Positions 1 to 7,098 of a stretch of DNA of 9,210 nt are shown in pieces. How positions within the stretch are numbered: the first letter of the stretch is position 1; each line of letters begins with the position of its first letter. The stretch covers positions 1 to 9,210 of the forward strand of contig JBKPLX010000201.1 in the NCBI GenBank assembly GCA_046731855.1, given 5' to 3'. This stretch comes from Udaeobacter sp046731855 (GTDB lineage: Bacteria; Verrucomicrobiota; Verrucomicrobiia; Chthoniobacterales; UBA10450). The position numbers were made by a program, and so were the translations under genes. The notes beneath the pieces were generated by a model that was given only the letters and a program-made list of their open reading frames with translations, was not told the origin of the DNA and did not search any database.

Positions 1-114
1 CTTCTCGATTTTGCGCAAAGCGCCTACGACGCTGCCTCGAAGCTGGGGAAGTGGGACCGTGCTGCATTGGAGGAAAAGAAACCAGTCTTGCATTCGGCTT
101 CGCAACATTCGTAA
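1..114 (+). CDS. C-terminal end of a probable DUF5996 family protein (partial)
   Basis: An open frame enters from the left edge and ends at TAA 112-114, giving 37 residues. The segment LLDFAQSAYDAASKLGKWD resembles the C-terminal end of DUF5996 proteins as I remember them: a helix with a QSAYDA-like core followed by a G-W-D turn. The function of that family is not established. The stop lies 9 bp before the start of the AraC-type regulator on the same strand, so the two may be co-transcribed. The fragment is short and the family call rests on this one motif, so the reading frame is more certain than the name. Confidence 0.55.
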   Translation, partial: LLDFAQSAYDAASKLGKWDRAALEEKKPVLHSASQHS

Positions 115-123
115 TTAGGCGAG

Positions 124-1062
124 ATGAATCCTGGTTGCGCAGCCGAACAGCATGCCTGGCGTGAAGTGAAGGATGGATGGCGCCCCTTGTACGGCGACGT
201 GGACAAAATTGGGGTCGCCGTTGAGTGGCACGACTTTCGGACCGACCGCTCCTTTAACTGGGGACGTACTTTCCACCCAAACAGCCTTGAGTTCTGTTTG
301 AACCTCGCCGGCCGCGGAGCAGTAGGCACGGAAAGTGGCGCGCGAAGCGATTATGTTCCGGGGAACTGTGGCTATTATGCCATCGCCGATGAACCGCTGC
401 CAGCATCGCGGCGCGCGCACGATCATCATCAATTCGTCACGCTGGAGTTCTCGCGGGAACATTTGCAAAAGCAACTCGTGCGGAATGAAGACGCCCTCGA
501 GCCGGAGATTCGGCGGATTGTGTTTGGAGAGAGGGAGGAAAACGTCGTAGCGCCCGCGCGTCCGATGACCATGCAACAACGCAGCGTGGTCGCTAGTTTG
601 GCGGAGCCTCCGGTAGCAAAGGGTGCTCAGATCCTGTGGTATCAAGGCAAGGCACTGGAGCTCATGGCGCATTTTCTTTTCGCGCCAAAGGACCCGGAAT
701 TTTTCTGCATGCGGCAAAAACGCGTCGCGCGCGAACGCGTGGAACGCACGAAGGAGCTTCTGGCCCGCGATCTTGCTAACCCGCCTACGCTGGAAATGAT
801 CGGCCAGGAGGTGGGCTGCAGTCCGTTCTATCTAAGCAGGATTTTTTCGCGCGAAGTAGGCCTGACCATTCCGCAATATTTGCGCAACCTGCGAATGGAA
901 CGCGCGGCCGAACTGCTGCGCACGGGGCGGTACAACGTCACAGAAGCTGCGACCGAAGTCGGTTATTCGAGCCTCAGTCATTTCAGTAAAGCATTTTGCG
1001 AAACGATCGGTTGTTGCCCAGTGCTTTATCCGGCGGCCAAGAATGTCATTCTGGATCGCTGA
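124..1062 (+). CDS. AraC-family transcriptional regulator
   Basis: 312-residue DNA-binding regulator. Residues about 200-305 form the C-terminal AraC/XylS domain with two helix-turn-helix units. The first is around residues 222-243 (PTLEMIGQEVGCSPFYLSRI) and the second around 272-293 (TEAATEVGYSSLSHFSKAF), followed by the usual short G-x-x-P-x-x-Y tail (GCCPVLYP). Residues 1-190 are an effector or oligomerisation domain with a beta-rich, cupin-like look (SLEFCLNLAGRGAV), as in many AraC sensors. The ligand cannot be read from the sequence. The start ATG has a purine-rich AGGCGAG directly upstream; the spacing is too short for an ideal ribosome-binding site, but no better in-frame start is evident. 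It lies 9 bp after the DUF5996-type gene. The family is certain; the target genes are unknown. Confidence 0.93.
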   Translation: MNPGCAAEQHAWREVKDGWRPLYGDVDKIGVAVEWHDFRTDRSFNWGRTFHPNSLEFCLNLAGRGAVGTESGARSDYVPGNCGYYAIADEPLPASRRAHDHHQFVTLEFSREHLQKQLVRNEDALEPEIRRIVFGEREENVVAPARPMTMQQRSVVASLAEPPVAKGAQILWYQGKALELMAHFLFAPKDPEFFCMRQKRVARERVERTKELLARDLANPPTLEMIGQEVGCSPFYLSRIFSREVGLTIPQYLRNLRMERAAELLRTGRYNVTEAATEVGYSSLSHFSKAFCETIGCCPVLYPAAKNVILDR

Positions 1063-1137
1063 AAAGTTAAAACGTTGAAAAGTTAAAGCGTGAAGAGTCC
1101 GACGCCGTTTTAACTTTATAACTTTTTAACCTCTTAA
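1061..1137. repeat. A/T-rich direct and inverted repeat spacer with stem-loop
   Basis: The gap between araC-type gene and purH is built from variants of one word. GAAAAGTTAAAACGTT (1061-1076) is followed immediately by GAAAAGTTAAAGCGTG (1077-1092), a tandem direct repeat. The inverted form CGTTTTAACTTT lies at 1106-1117, and further TTTTTAAC and CTTAAC words run to 1137. Arms 1079-1090 and 1106-1117 pair over 12 positions with a single G-T wobble and a 15-base loop. The T-rich run that follows makes the structure terminator-like for the upstream gene. It could equally be a copy of a dispersed intergenic repeat. The pairing is seen directly; the role is inferred. Confidence 0.6.
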
Positions 1138-1142
1138 CTGTT

Positions 1143-2666
1143 TTGAAAATCACCCGCGCTCTCATTTCTGTTTCCGACAAAACCGGTATCGCTACGTTTG
1201 CCCGCGCGCTGGAACGGCAGGGTGTGGACATCATTTCGACCGGAGGAACGGCGGACTTGCTGAGAAAAGAAAAAATTCCAGTGCGCGACATCTCGAGCTT
1301 CACCGCGTTTCCGGAAGTGCTTGAAGGGCGCGTGAAAACTTTGCATCCCCGTGTACACGGGGGTCTTCTCTACAAACGTGGTAACGAGAAACACGAGACG
1401 GAAGCGCGCGAATGTGGGTTCGAGCCCATCGATATGGTGGTGGTCAATCTTTATCCGTTCGAAGCGACCATTGCCAAACCAGACGTCACTCTCGGCGAAG
1501 CGATCGAGAACATCGACATAGGTGGTCCGTCGATGATTCGCAGCGCGGCAAAAAACTACGAATCAGTCACCGTAGTGGTCGATCCGGGAGACTACGAAGC
1601 GGTGCTCGAGAACATTCGCGATAACCATGGAGAAACAACACTCAAATTGCGCGAGCGTCTCGCGATAAAGGCCTTCATCAGGACAGCCGAATATGATCGC
1701 GCGATTGGCAATTTCCTGAACAGGGAACAGACAACCGATGCGTCGTTTTCACTTTCGCTTCCGCTGGTGACGCGATTGCGTTACGGAGAAAATCCACATC
1801 AAACCGCGGCGCTGTACGGCGATTTCGACAAGCACTTCGAAAAGCTTCACGGCAAGGAACTTTCCTTTAACAACATTCTCGACATCAGTGCGGCGACGAA
1901 TTTGATTGGCGAATTCGAAGAGCCGACCGTCGCGATTCTGAAGCATACCAACCCGTGTGGGGTTGGCTCGGATGCCGATCTTTGCAAGGCGTGGAACAAG
2001 GCCTTTGCCACGGATAAGCAGGCGCCCTTTGGCGGGATTATCATATGCAACCGTCCGTTGACCGAAGCGCTGGCGAAGATGATCAGCGAGATTTTTAGCG
2101 AGGTAATTATCGCGCCAGATTTCGAGCCCGAAGCACGCAGCGTCTTGCAGAAGAAAAAGAACCTGCGCCTGATTCGATTGGCGACATCAGCGACAAATGC
2201 GAGACCTGCAGTTGACGTTCGTTCGGTCTGCGGCGGCGTGCTTGTTCAGGACGCAGACGTTGCAGAGGAAATAACGCGAAAGCTCGTCACAAAGAGACGA
2301 CCGACTAAAACCGAACTGAAAGCAATGTTGTTTGGGTGGCGAGTGGTCAAACACGTGAAGTCCAACGCGATTGTTTATGCGAAGGCGGATCGGACACTTG
2401 GCATCGGCGCGGGGCAGATGTCGCGTATCGATGCTTCGCGCATCGCGATTTGGAAAGCGAAGGAGGCGGGGCTCTTGCTAAAAAACAGCGCGGTCGCGAG
2501 CGATGCGTTTTTCCCTTTCCCGGACGGATTGATTGCTGCTGCAGAGGCGGGCGCAACATGCGCCATCCAACCTGGCGGTTCAGTTCGCGACGAGGAAGTC
2601 ATTGCCGCTGCGAACGAGCGGAACATGGCCATGATCTTCACTAGCGTCAGGCACTTCCGCCACTAA
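1143..2666 (+). CDS. purH: Bifunctional AICAR transformylase / IMP cyclohydrolase PurH
   Basis: 507 residues, full length for the family. It catalyses the last two steps of cytosolic de novo purine synthesis: formylation of AICAR with 10-formyl-THF, then ring closure to IMP. The cyclohydrolase domain is at about residues 1-195 and has the typical N-terminus ITRALISVSDKTG and KTLHPRVHGG (65-74). The transformylase domain covers the rest: RYGENPHQ (213-220), KHTNPCG with the catalytic Lys-His pair (267-273), GIGAGQMSR (420-428), ASDAFFPFPDG (452-462), and the usual end QPGGSVRDEEVIAAAN...FTSVRHFRH. The start is TTG at 1143: it gives exactly the family N-terminus and no ATG or GTG fits. No clear Shine-Dalgarno sequence precedes it. 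It stands alone, with no other purine genes nearby and repeats on both sides. Confidence 0.98.
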   Translation: MKITRALISVSDKTGIATFARALERQGVDIISTGGTADLLRKEKIPVRDISSFTAFPEVLEGRVKTLHPRVHGGLLYKRGNEKHETEARECGFEPIDMVVVNLYPFEATIAKPDVTLGEAIENIDIGGPSMIRSAAKNYESVTVVVDPGDYEAVLENIRDNHGETTLKLRERLAIKAFIRTAEYDRAIGNFLNREQTTDASFSLSLPLVTRLRYGENPHQTAALYGDFDKHFEKLHGKELSFNNILDISAATNLIGEFEEPTVAILKHTNPCGVGSDADLCKAWNKAFATDKQAPFGGIIICNRPLTEALAKMISEIFSEVIIAPDFEPEARSVLQKKKNLRLIRLATSATNARPAVDVRSVCGGVLVQDADVAEEITRKLVTKRRPTKTELKAMLFGWRVVKHVKSNAIVYAKADRTLGIGAGQMSRIDASRIAIWKAKEAGLLLKNSAVASDAFFPFPDGLIAAAEAGATCAIQPGGSVRDEEVIAAANERNMAMIFTSVRHFRH

Positions 2667-2681
2667 GACGCTCATTGCTCT

Positions 2682-2770
2682 TGTCATTCTGAGCGGAGCG
2701 AAGAATCTCAGGTTATTGCTTGCTTCGCTAAACTAATACTCAGAGATGTTTCGCTTCGCTCAACATCACA
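2682..2770. repeat. Inverted-repeat element overlapping the next gene's start
   Basis: The left arm (2682-2710) begins TGTCATTCTGAGCGGAGCGA. The right arm (2742-2770), read on the minus strand, begins TGTGATGTTGAGCGAAGCGA. The arms match at about 22 of 29 positions and enclose about 31 bp. I recognise the arm (TGTCATTCTGAGCG, then AGCGAAGAATCTC) as a type of dispersed intergenic repeat frequent in soil bacterial genomes; this is recollection, not a search. The right arm contains the ATG at 2746 and encodes the first eight residues of the downstream dehydrogenase. No transposase is present, so the element would be non-autonomous. Confidence 0.72.
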
Positions 2771-3951
2771 AGGCTCGATCAGTTGAGCCGCCGCGCGTTA
2801 TTAATATCGAAGATTTGCGGCGCGCCGCGAAGCGTCGGCTTCCGCGAGTGGTATTCGACTACATCGATGGCGGTGCGGAGGACGAACGGACATTGCGCGC
2901 TAACTGTCACGCATTTGAAGAAGTGACATTCCGGCCGCGGTGCGCCGTCGACACGCCGGCGTGCGATCTGCGCGTGTCTGTGCTTGGCAGATCGCTGTCC
3001 ATGCCGTTGATCCTTGCGCCTGTCGGTAGCAGCCGACTGATGTATCCGCGCGGCGAGGAAGCTGCCGCAGGCGCCGCTGGAGTTGCCGGAATTGCATATG
3101 CGCTTTCAACGCTGTCTGGATGTCGCCTGGAGGATGTTGCAGCGGCATCGAAGGGACCGCTCTGGTATCAACTTTATCTCATCGGCGGACGCGATTGTGC
3201 GCTTTCTGCCATCGAACGCGCGAACGCCGCTGGATTCTCAGCACTCGTTGTCACAATCGATACGCCAGTGGCCGGCATGCGGGAACGCGATCTCCGAAAC
3301 GGCGTTAAAGAACTTCTGAGCGACAACCTTGGGTCGAAGCTGCCGTTTGTTAGTCAGTTACTGATAAAACCTCGCTGGTTAACTCGCTTTCTGGCCGACG
3401 GCGGACTGATGAAATTCCAAAATGTCGTCATTCCCGGTAAAGGGCCGATGTTGTACGCCGATGTTGCGGCCGCCCTCGAGGATTCCGTGGTGACCTGGGA
3501 GGATCTCAAATGGATTCAGCGAGCGTGGCGTGGTCCCCTCGTCATTAAAGGAATACACACGGCGGACGATGCCCGTCGCGCAGTGGACCTTGGAGCAAAC
3601 GCGCTGGTTGTGTCCAATCACGGTGGCCGCCAACTCGACAGTGTTGCGCCGACTCTGCGCGTTTTGCCTGAAGTTGTGTCTAGCGTCGGTGATCAAATCG
3701 AAGTGCTTCTGGACGGTGGTATTCGTCGAGGGAGCGATATAGTCAAAGCGGTATGTCTGGGTGCCCGTGCAGTAATGGTAGGGCGCGCTTATGCCTATGG
3801 GCTTGGCGCAGCGGGCGGTGCTGGTGTTGCGCGAGCAATTGAAATCCTGCGCGCTGATCTCATTCGCACTCTTAAGCTATTGGGGTGCCCGTCAGTCAGT
3901 GAGCTGGATCGATCCTATTTGGATGTCCCGGTTGGGTGGCCTGGAAAATGA
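2746..3951 (+). CDS. FMN-dependent alpha-hydroxy-acid dehydrogenase (lactate dehydrogenase/glycolate oxidase type)
   Basis: 401-residue TIM-barrel flavoprotein that oxidises an L-2-hydroxy acid (for example lactate or glycolate) to the 2-oxo acid. All key family residues are visible: Tyr39 in FDYIDGGAEDE, Tyr144 in WYQLY, Asp172 in VVTIDTP, Lys268 in LVIKG, His292 and Arg295 in SNHGGRQLD, and the FMN phosphate site DGGIRRGSD (323-331) with GRAYAYG (347-353). The exact substrate cannot be told; similar sequences are annotated LldD, glycolate oxidase or MftD. The domain begins at about residue 18 (VINIEDLRRAAKRRLP). Residues 1-8 (MFRFAQHH) come from a repeat arm. ATG 2746 is the first possible start after an in-frame TAA at 2734, and no other ATG lies before the barrel. 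The family is secure; the exact N-terminus is not. The gene is convergent with the permease. Confidence 0.92.
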   Translation: MFRFAQHHKARSVEPPRVINIEDLRRAAKRRLPRVVFDYIDGGAEDERTLRANCHAFEEVTFRPRCAVDTPACDLRVSVLGRSLSMPLILAPVGSSRLMYPRGEEAAAGAAGVAGIAYALSTLSGCRLEDVAAASKGPLWYQLYLIGGRDCALSAIERANAAGFSALVVTIDTPVAGMRERDLRNGVKELLSDNLGSKLPFVSQLLIKPRWLTRFLADGGLMKFQNVVIPGKGPMLYADVAAALEDSVVTWEDLKWIQRAWRGPLVIKGIHTADDARRAVDLGANALVVSNHGGRQLDSVAPTLRVLPEVVSSVGDQIEVLLDGGIRRGSDIVKAVCLGARAVMVGRAYAYGLGAAGGAGVARAIEILRADLIRTLKLLGCPSVSELDRSYLDVPVGWPGK

Positions 3952-3969
3952 CGAATTACCAATGACGAA
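3947..3969. repeat. Short direct repeat AATGACGAA across the stop codon
   Basis: AATGACGAA occurs at 3947-3955 and again at 3961-3969, a 14-base period. The first copy contains the TGA stop of the dehydrogenase. The following bases GGAAATCTGAACGGGGAATG look like a decayed continuation of the same A/G-rich word. This resembles dispersed AATGACGAA-type intergenic repeats that I remember from related genomes. The rest of the convergent gap, 3970-4064, shows no gene and no clear terminator. Confidence 0.4.
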
Positions 3970-4064
3970 GGAAATCTGAACGGGGAATGAAGGATCGCTG
4001 GCAAATTTAATGACTAAGCTTGTCCGCGAAGATTGTAAGTGGTCACACCGAGATGGTTGGTCCG

Positions 4065-5316
4065 TTAGTCGAGTGACTTTCCCTTGAGTTCCGGAATCAA
4101 AAAGAGTGTCGCAAAGATATCCAGTACGTAAATTGACGCGAGAACACCAATCGCGGCCTGAAACGAGTATTTTCCCGCCACTGCGCCGACCGTAATCGGT
4201 CCGAGCGAACCTACTGCGCGGCCAACATTCCATAGCGTATTCTGCGCAGTTGCTCGAGCAACAGTCGGGTAGGCTTCCGACATAACTGCGCCAATGCCGC
4301 CATTCAAACCGTTTACGAAGATGCCCATGACTGCGCCTACCCAGAGAAGCATGCCTGCTTGCGTGATTCGCGAGTAAAAGAAGATCATGAGCAAAGCGCC
4401 AATCTGAAACAGCAGGAAGACAGGTCTGCGTCCGATCCGATCAGCGAGCTGCCCGCAGATCCAAATACCGCAAGCCATCCCCAGCACTGTGACTCCAGTC
4501 CACAGGCCCGGATTTGATGAGACTGAATCCCAGGCCTTTCGATAGGTAACTAGGCAGCCAAACCATCAGTCCGTAATAAGCAAAGTTTTGAACGGCGCAC
4601 AGAATTGCAATTCCAATCGTCGTCCTGAGGGTCCCGACATTGTTCACCAGCAGGAGAAATGAATTGCGATTTCCCGTGGCATGTTTGCTGGCAAAGATTT
4701 CGGGCTCATTAAGGGCCCGCCTTACAACGAACGCCACGACTGCCGGTAGAATCCCGAGCATAAACATGCCCCGCCAACCAATTACTGGAAGCAAAGCGGG
4801 CGTCACAAATGCGGCGAGCAGCACTCCGCAGTGCCAGCCAACCATAACGTACGACGAGGCGCGAGCGCGCTTACTCGCCGGCCACGCCTCGGTTGCCAGC
4901 GCCATGCCGATCCCAAATTCGCCACCCAGACCGAATCCAGCTACCGTCCGGTAAATGACCAAGTCCCAATAGCTGTTTGCCAGCGCGCACAAACCGGTGA
5001 ACACGGCGAATACGAGGATAGTCCACGTCAGTACCTTGACTCGGCCGAGCCGGTCGCTCATCGCGCCGAAAATGATCCCGCCCGTAACAGCACCGAGCAT
5101 CGTCCAGGTGACCAACGAGCCCGCCTGCGCGTTCGTCAACGCCAGGTCCGCCGCAATAGCCGGGAGCATGAAACCCAGAATCAGCATGTCGAAACCGTCC
5201 ATGCTGAAACCGATCACGGATCCGGCCAATGCCTTCCAGCCGTACGAAGAGACTCTCTCGCTGCCAAGAGCAATTTCTGCCTTTGCCGAAGGAGCGCTAC
5301 TGGCTACAGGTTCCAC
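4065..5316 (-). pseudogene. MFS organic/aromatic-acid:H+ symporter-like permease, broken by one frameshift
   Basis: Two minus-strand frames join into one roughly 416-residue, 12-helix major facilitator permease. The N-terminal frame starts at GTG 5316 and carries the AAHS/NanT-type helix-1 motif DGFD (residues 40-43) and loop motif A (GAMSDRLGR, 84-92). It reads correctly to SLIKSG near 4509, then runs out of frame to a stop at 4441. The second frame (usable from about 4508 to 4065) continues at once with GLWTGVTVLGM, carries the second motif A (GQLADRIGRRP), and ends in the typical ELKGKSLD. One extra base within TCCGGG (4507-4512, minus strand) accounts for it. No other lesion is seen, so this is either a very recent pseudogene or a sequencing/assembly error in a short G run. 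It may once have carried a carboxylate, possibly the substrate of the convergent dehydrogenase. Confidence 0.88.
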
Positions 5317-5353
5317 AAAATCTGGCGTTTTATTGCTGGGATAGACGTCTGCC

Positions 5354-5983
5354 GTGAAACCTGAAGACCCTGACTATGCGCATGTCGAAAAGACCTACGA
5401 TCAAGGATCGAAAGACTACAGTGACTACTTCAAAACGCCCCACGAGTTCATCGAACCAGAACGACAGCATTTCATTCAACAATTGCCAATTGGATCGAAA
5501 ATCCTCGACTGTGGCTGTGGCCCGGGAATGGATACCGAAAGATTTTCCCGGTTGGGCTACAACGTCACAGCCATCGATCTGTCCGAGCGTTTCGTAAGCC
5601 TCACCAAAGAGCGTGTCCAAACGGCGAAGGTGAAAAAAATGGATATGAGGCATCTGGAATTTCCGCAAGCAAGCTTTGACGGTCTTTGGGCTTCTTTCAG
5701 CCTTCTTCATATTCGTGCCAGCGATATTGAACAGACCCTGTCGGGTTTCAGAACAGTTCTGCGACCGCATGGACTGTTGTTTGCCGCCGTACATCGGGGT
5801 CCCAAAACGGAATGGGTGAAGACAACGATTTCTGGAATGGAACGCAATACCTATGTGCAAGAATGGGTGCAGACGGAGATTGAAGATGTTTTCAGGTCTT
5901 CTGGATTCACAATCCTGGTGAGTCGCCCTTTTGTGAGAAGCGGTGGCCGCTATCCATTGCTCAGCATTCTCGCTCACGCGTGA
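5354..5983 (+). CDS. Class I SAM-dependent methyltransferase
   Basis: 209-residue cytosolic Rossmann-fold methyltransferase. Motif I ILDCGCGPGMDT (50-61) binds S-adenosylmethionine. The acidic residue at the end of strand 2 is Asp75 (VTAIDLSERFV), MDMRHLEF (96-103) follows, then the strand-4 region FDGLWASFSLLHI (108-120) and VLRPHGLLFAAV (135-146). This order matches the Methyltransf_11/25 type, and the C-terminal half is short, so the acceptor is probably a small molecule; it cannot be named from sequence. The start is GTG 5354, since homologous-looking sequence (VEKTYDQGSKDYSDYF) begins within about 11 residues and no in-frame ATG is near. It is divergent from the permease, with only 37 bp between the two GTG starts. 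Family certain, substrate unknown. Confidence 0.9.
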   Translation: MKPEDPDYAHVEKTYDQGSKDYSDYFKTPHEFIEPERQHFIQQLPIGSKILDCGCGPGMDTERFSRLGYNVTAIDLSERFVSLTKERVQTAKVKKMDMRHLEFPQASFDGLWASFSLLHIRASDIEQTLSGFRTVLRPHGLLFAAVHRGPKTEWVKTTISGMERNTYVQEWVQTEIEDVFRSSGFTILVSRPFVRSGGRYPLLSILAHA

Positions 5984-6036
5984 TTATCTGGTCAGCCGTG
6001 CCGCGCCCGGAACGGCGAAGTAGCATGGCTTATCTA

Positions 6037-6240
6037 TTATCCGCCTCTTGAATTCGAGAGTCGCCACAGCCAGATGCAGAGAATGGCTGCGATAATGAGC
6101 GCTATCCAGCTTAGTCCCATCGGAATCTGGTGATTGCCTACTTGCACCGGAATCTGATTGATCAATCGGATCAGGTGACCAATTGCAAAAATTGCGAAGA
6201 GGATGCTCGCGACGCGTAATCCAGTTTTTTGAGGGTTCAT
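6037..6240 (-). CDS. Small two-helix membrane protein, hypothetical
   Basis: 67 residues from ATG 6240, beginning MNPQKTGLRVASILFAIF. Two hydrophobic helices are clear: about residues 9-27 (RVASILFAIFAIGHLIRLI) and 44-62 (LSWIALIIAAILCIWLWRL), joined by a short polar loop and ending in a basic tail NSRGG. An in-frame opening extends upstream to 6441, but that part is basic, lacks hydrophobic character and overlaps the neighbouring membrane gene, so I place the start at 6240. The stop of the larger membrane gene lies 47 bp upstream on the same strand, so the two may share a transcript. I do not recognise a function. Confidence 0.72.
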   Translation of the reverse strand: MNPQKTGLRVASILFAIFAIGHLIRLINQIPVQVGNHQIPMGLSWIALIIAAILCIWLWRLSNSRGG

Positions 6241-6287
6241 GCGGAGATTCTTGTGATTGTGTTTTGGTTTGTCAGCAAAATACGAGG

Positions 6288-6833
6288 CTAAGCCTGGGTT
6301 CTCCGCAGGGACGCCGCTTGAACAAGGATGCCGAGAACCACCAGGCCGATAAACACTAGGGTCGATCCGGACGCCGGAAGCACGATCGCGCTTTGAATCA
6401 GGTGCGCGCCAATCAGAGAGGAAACAACGATCAGTGCCCAATCAAACAAAACGAGCAGGAGAATCGCGCCGACAATTCCACCAATCACGAAGACGACAGT
6501 GGAATGCTGCGCATACTGGACAAAAAACGCGGCAGCGATCGCGCCGGCGAGTTTACCGCCTGCCAGGAAACCCAGAACAGCGATCGCGATTTTCTGCAGG
6601 AACAGCGCAAGCAAAGCTCCAATTAAACCAAGAACGAGCGCGACAGTTAGCGCAAGGAGCGGTGACGGCTCATGAACAAGGTGCGGCGCGATTTCCACGC
6701 CTGCCGCAAATCCGATCGCGGCAACGCACAACCAGAACAACTTTCGGCCGAAAAACAGAATTACGATGCCGATCAGCGCGCCGACAATTGCGACGGAAAA
6801 GTGCATCGAAGGGAAAATATTCTGGGCGGCCAT
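6288..6833 (-). CDS. Multi-pass membrane protein, TMEM198/DUF4203-like
   Basis: 181 residues from ATG 6833, almost wholly hydrophobic, with about six to seven transmembrane helices: SVAIVGALIGIVILFF, LFWLCVAAIGFAAGV, LLALTVALVLGLIGALLALF, IAIAVLGFLAGGKLAGAI, VVFVIGGIVGAILLLVLFDW, ALIVVSSLIGAHLI and LVFIGLVVLGILVQ. Repeated G-A-x-x-G turns and the L-F-W / F-D-W-A-L blocks suggest an internal duplication, as in TMEM198/DUF4203 (TM7S3-like) proteins, whose role is unknown. The frame is open to 6890, but those 19 extra residues are translated from a REP-type inverted repeat, so I prefer 6833; ATG 6806 (MHFSVAIVG) is an alternative. It lies upstream of the 67-residue membrane protein on the same strand. 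Being a real membrane gene is secure; the family name is tentative. Confidence 0.8.
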   Translation of the reverse strand: MAAQNIFPSMHFSVAIVGALIGIVILFFGRKLFWLCVAAIGFAAGVEIAPHLVHEPSPLLALTVALVLGLIGALLALFLQKIAIAVLGFLAGGKLAGAIAAAFFVQYAQHSTVVFVIGGIVGAILLLVLFDWALIVVSSLIGAHLIQSAIVLPASGSTLVFIGLVVLGILVQAASLRRTQA

Positions 6834-6836
6834 TGT

Positions 6837-6901
6837 TGTAGAGGCGTTTGTGCCAAATGCCTTTCTATTTGATCCCGGTGCTTGACACAAGCACCGCTAC
6901 A
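6837..6901. repeat. Inverted REP doublet (REPIN-like), 65 bp
   Basis: Two copies of the same hairpin unit face each other. The left unit, from 6837, reads TGTAG then AGGCGTTTG-TGC-CAAATGCCT (6841-6861). The right unit, read on the minus strand from 6901, reads TGTAG then CGGTGCTTG-TGT-CAAGCACCG (6876-6896). The right unit is a perfect 9-bp stem with a 3-base loop; the left has one wobble pair. The units agree except for transitions at several stem positions (plus one A/C change) that mostly preserve pairing. A 14-base spacer separates them and the outer ends TGTAG/CTACA are also inverted. This is the architecture of a REP doublet. No RAYT transposase is in the window. It ends 3 bp from the start codon of the minus-strand membrane gene. 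Confidence 0.75.
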
Positions 6902-7002
6902 CGTTCCGCAGGTCGACTGTCTCGATTTCTTTGCTATCTGCCGCAACGTATGCGAAGTAACGGGCGCGTCGGTTGGACATGCTGGCATGACTAATCCATT
7001 TT

Positions 7003-7076
7003 CGGGCTGTGGCTCAGCTTGGTAGAGCGCCTGGTTCGGGACCAGGAGGCCGTGGGTTCAAATCCCACCAGCCCGA
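7003..7076 (+). tRNA. tRNA-Pro (anticodon CGG)
   Basis: A complete 74-nt cloverleaf. The acceptor stem is CGGGCTG (7003-7009) with CAGCCCG (7069-7075) and discriminator A7076. The D arm is GCTCAGCTTGGTAGAGC. The anticodon stem CCTGG/CCAGG encloses loop TTCGGGA with anticodon CGG (7037-7039) and G37, typical of proline tRNAs reading CCG. The T stem GTGGG/CCCAC carries loop TTCAAAT. CCA is not encoded. The tRNA stands alone, without a tRNA cluster, and a GIY-YIG remnant starts 23 bp downstream. Confidence 0.97.
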
Positions 7077-7098
7077 CGTGAATACCACTGAGCGAAGA

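Noticed and set aside
115..717. Minus-strand open frame of 200 codons opposite the AraC-type gene
   Set aside because: Shadow of a clear AraC-family gene; no recognisable domain.
4831..5364. Plus-strand open frame of 177 codons opposite the permease
   Set aside because: Composition rich in Arg, Gln and His with no domain, antisense to clear MFS helices.
5330..5977. Minus-strand open frame of 215 codons opposite the methyltransferase
   Set aside because: Antisense to a gene with a full set of SAM-binding motifs; no recognisable features of its own.
6241..6441. N-terminal extension of the small membrane protein up to 6441
   Set aside because: It overlaps the end of the larger membrane gene, lacks hydrophobic character and has an unnatural composition; MNPQKTG at 6240 is a better start.
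6834..6890. Extra 19 N-terminal residues (MCQAPGSNRKAF...) on the TMEM198-like protein
   Set aside because: They are translated from the REP doublet and do not look like a natural N-terminus.
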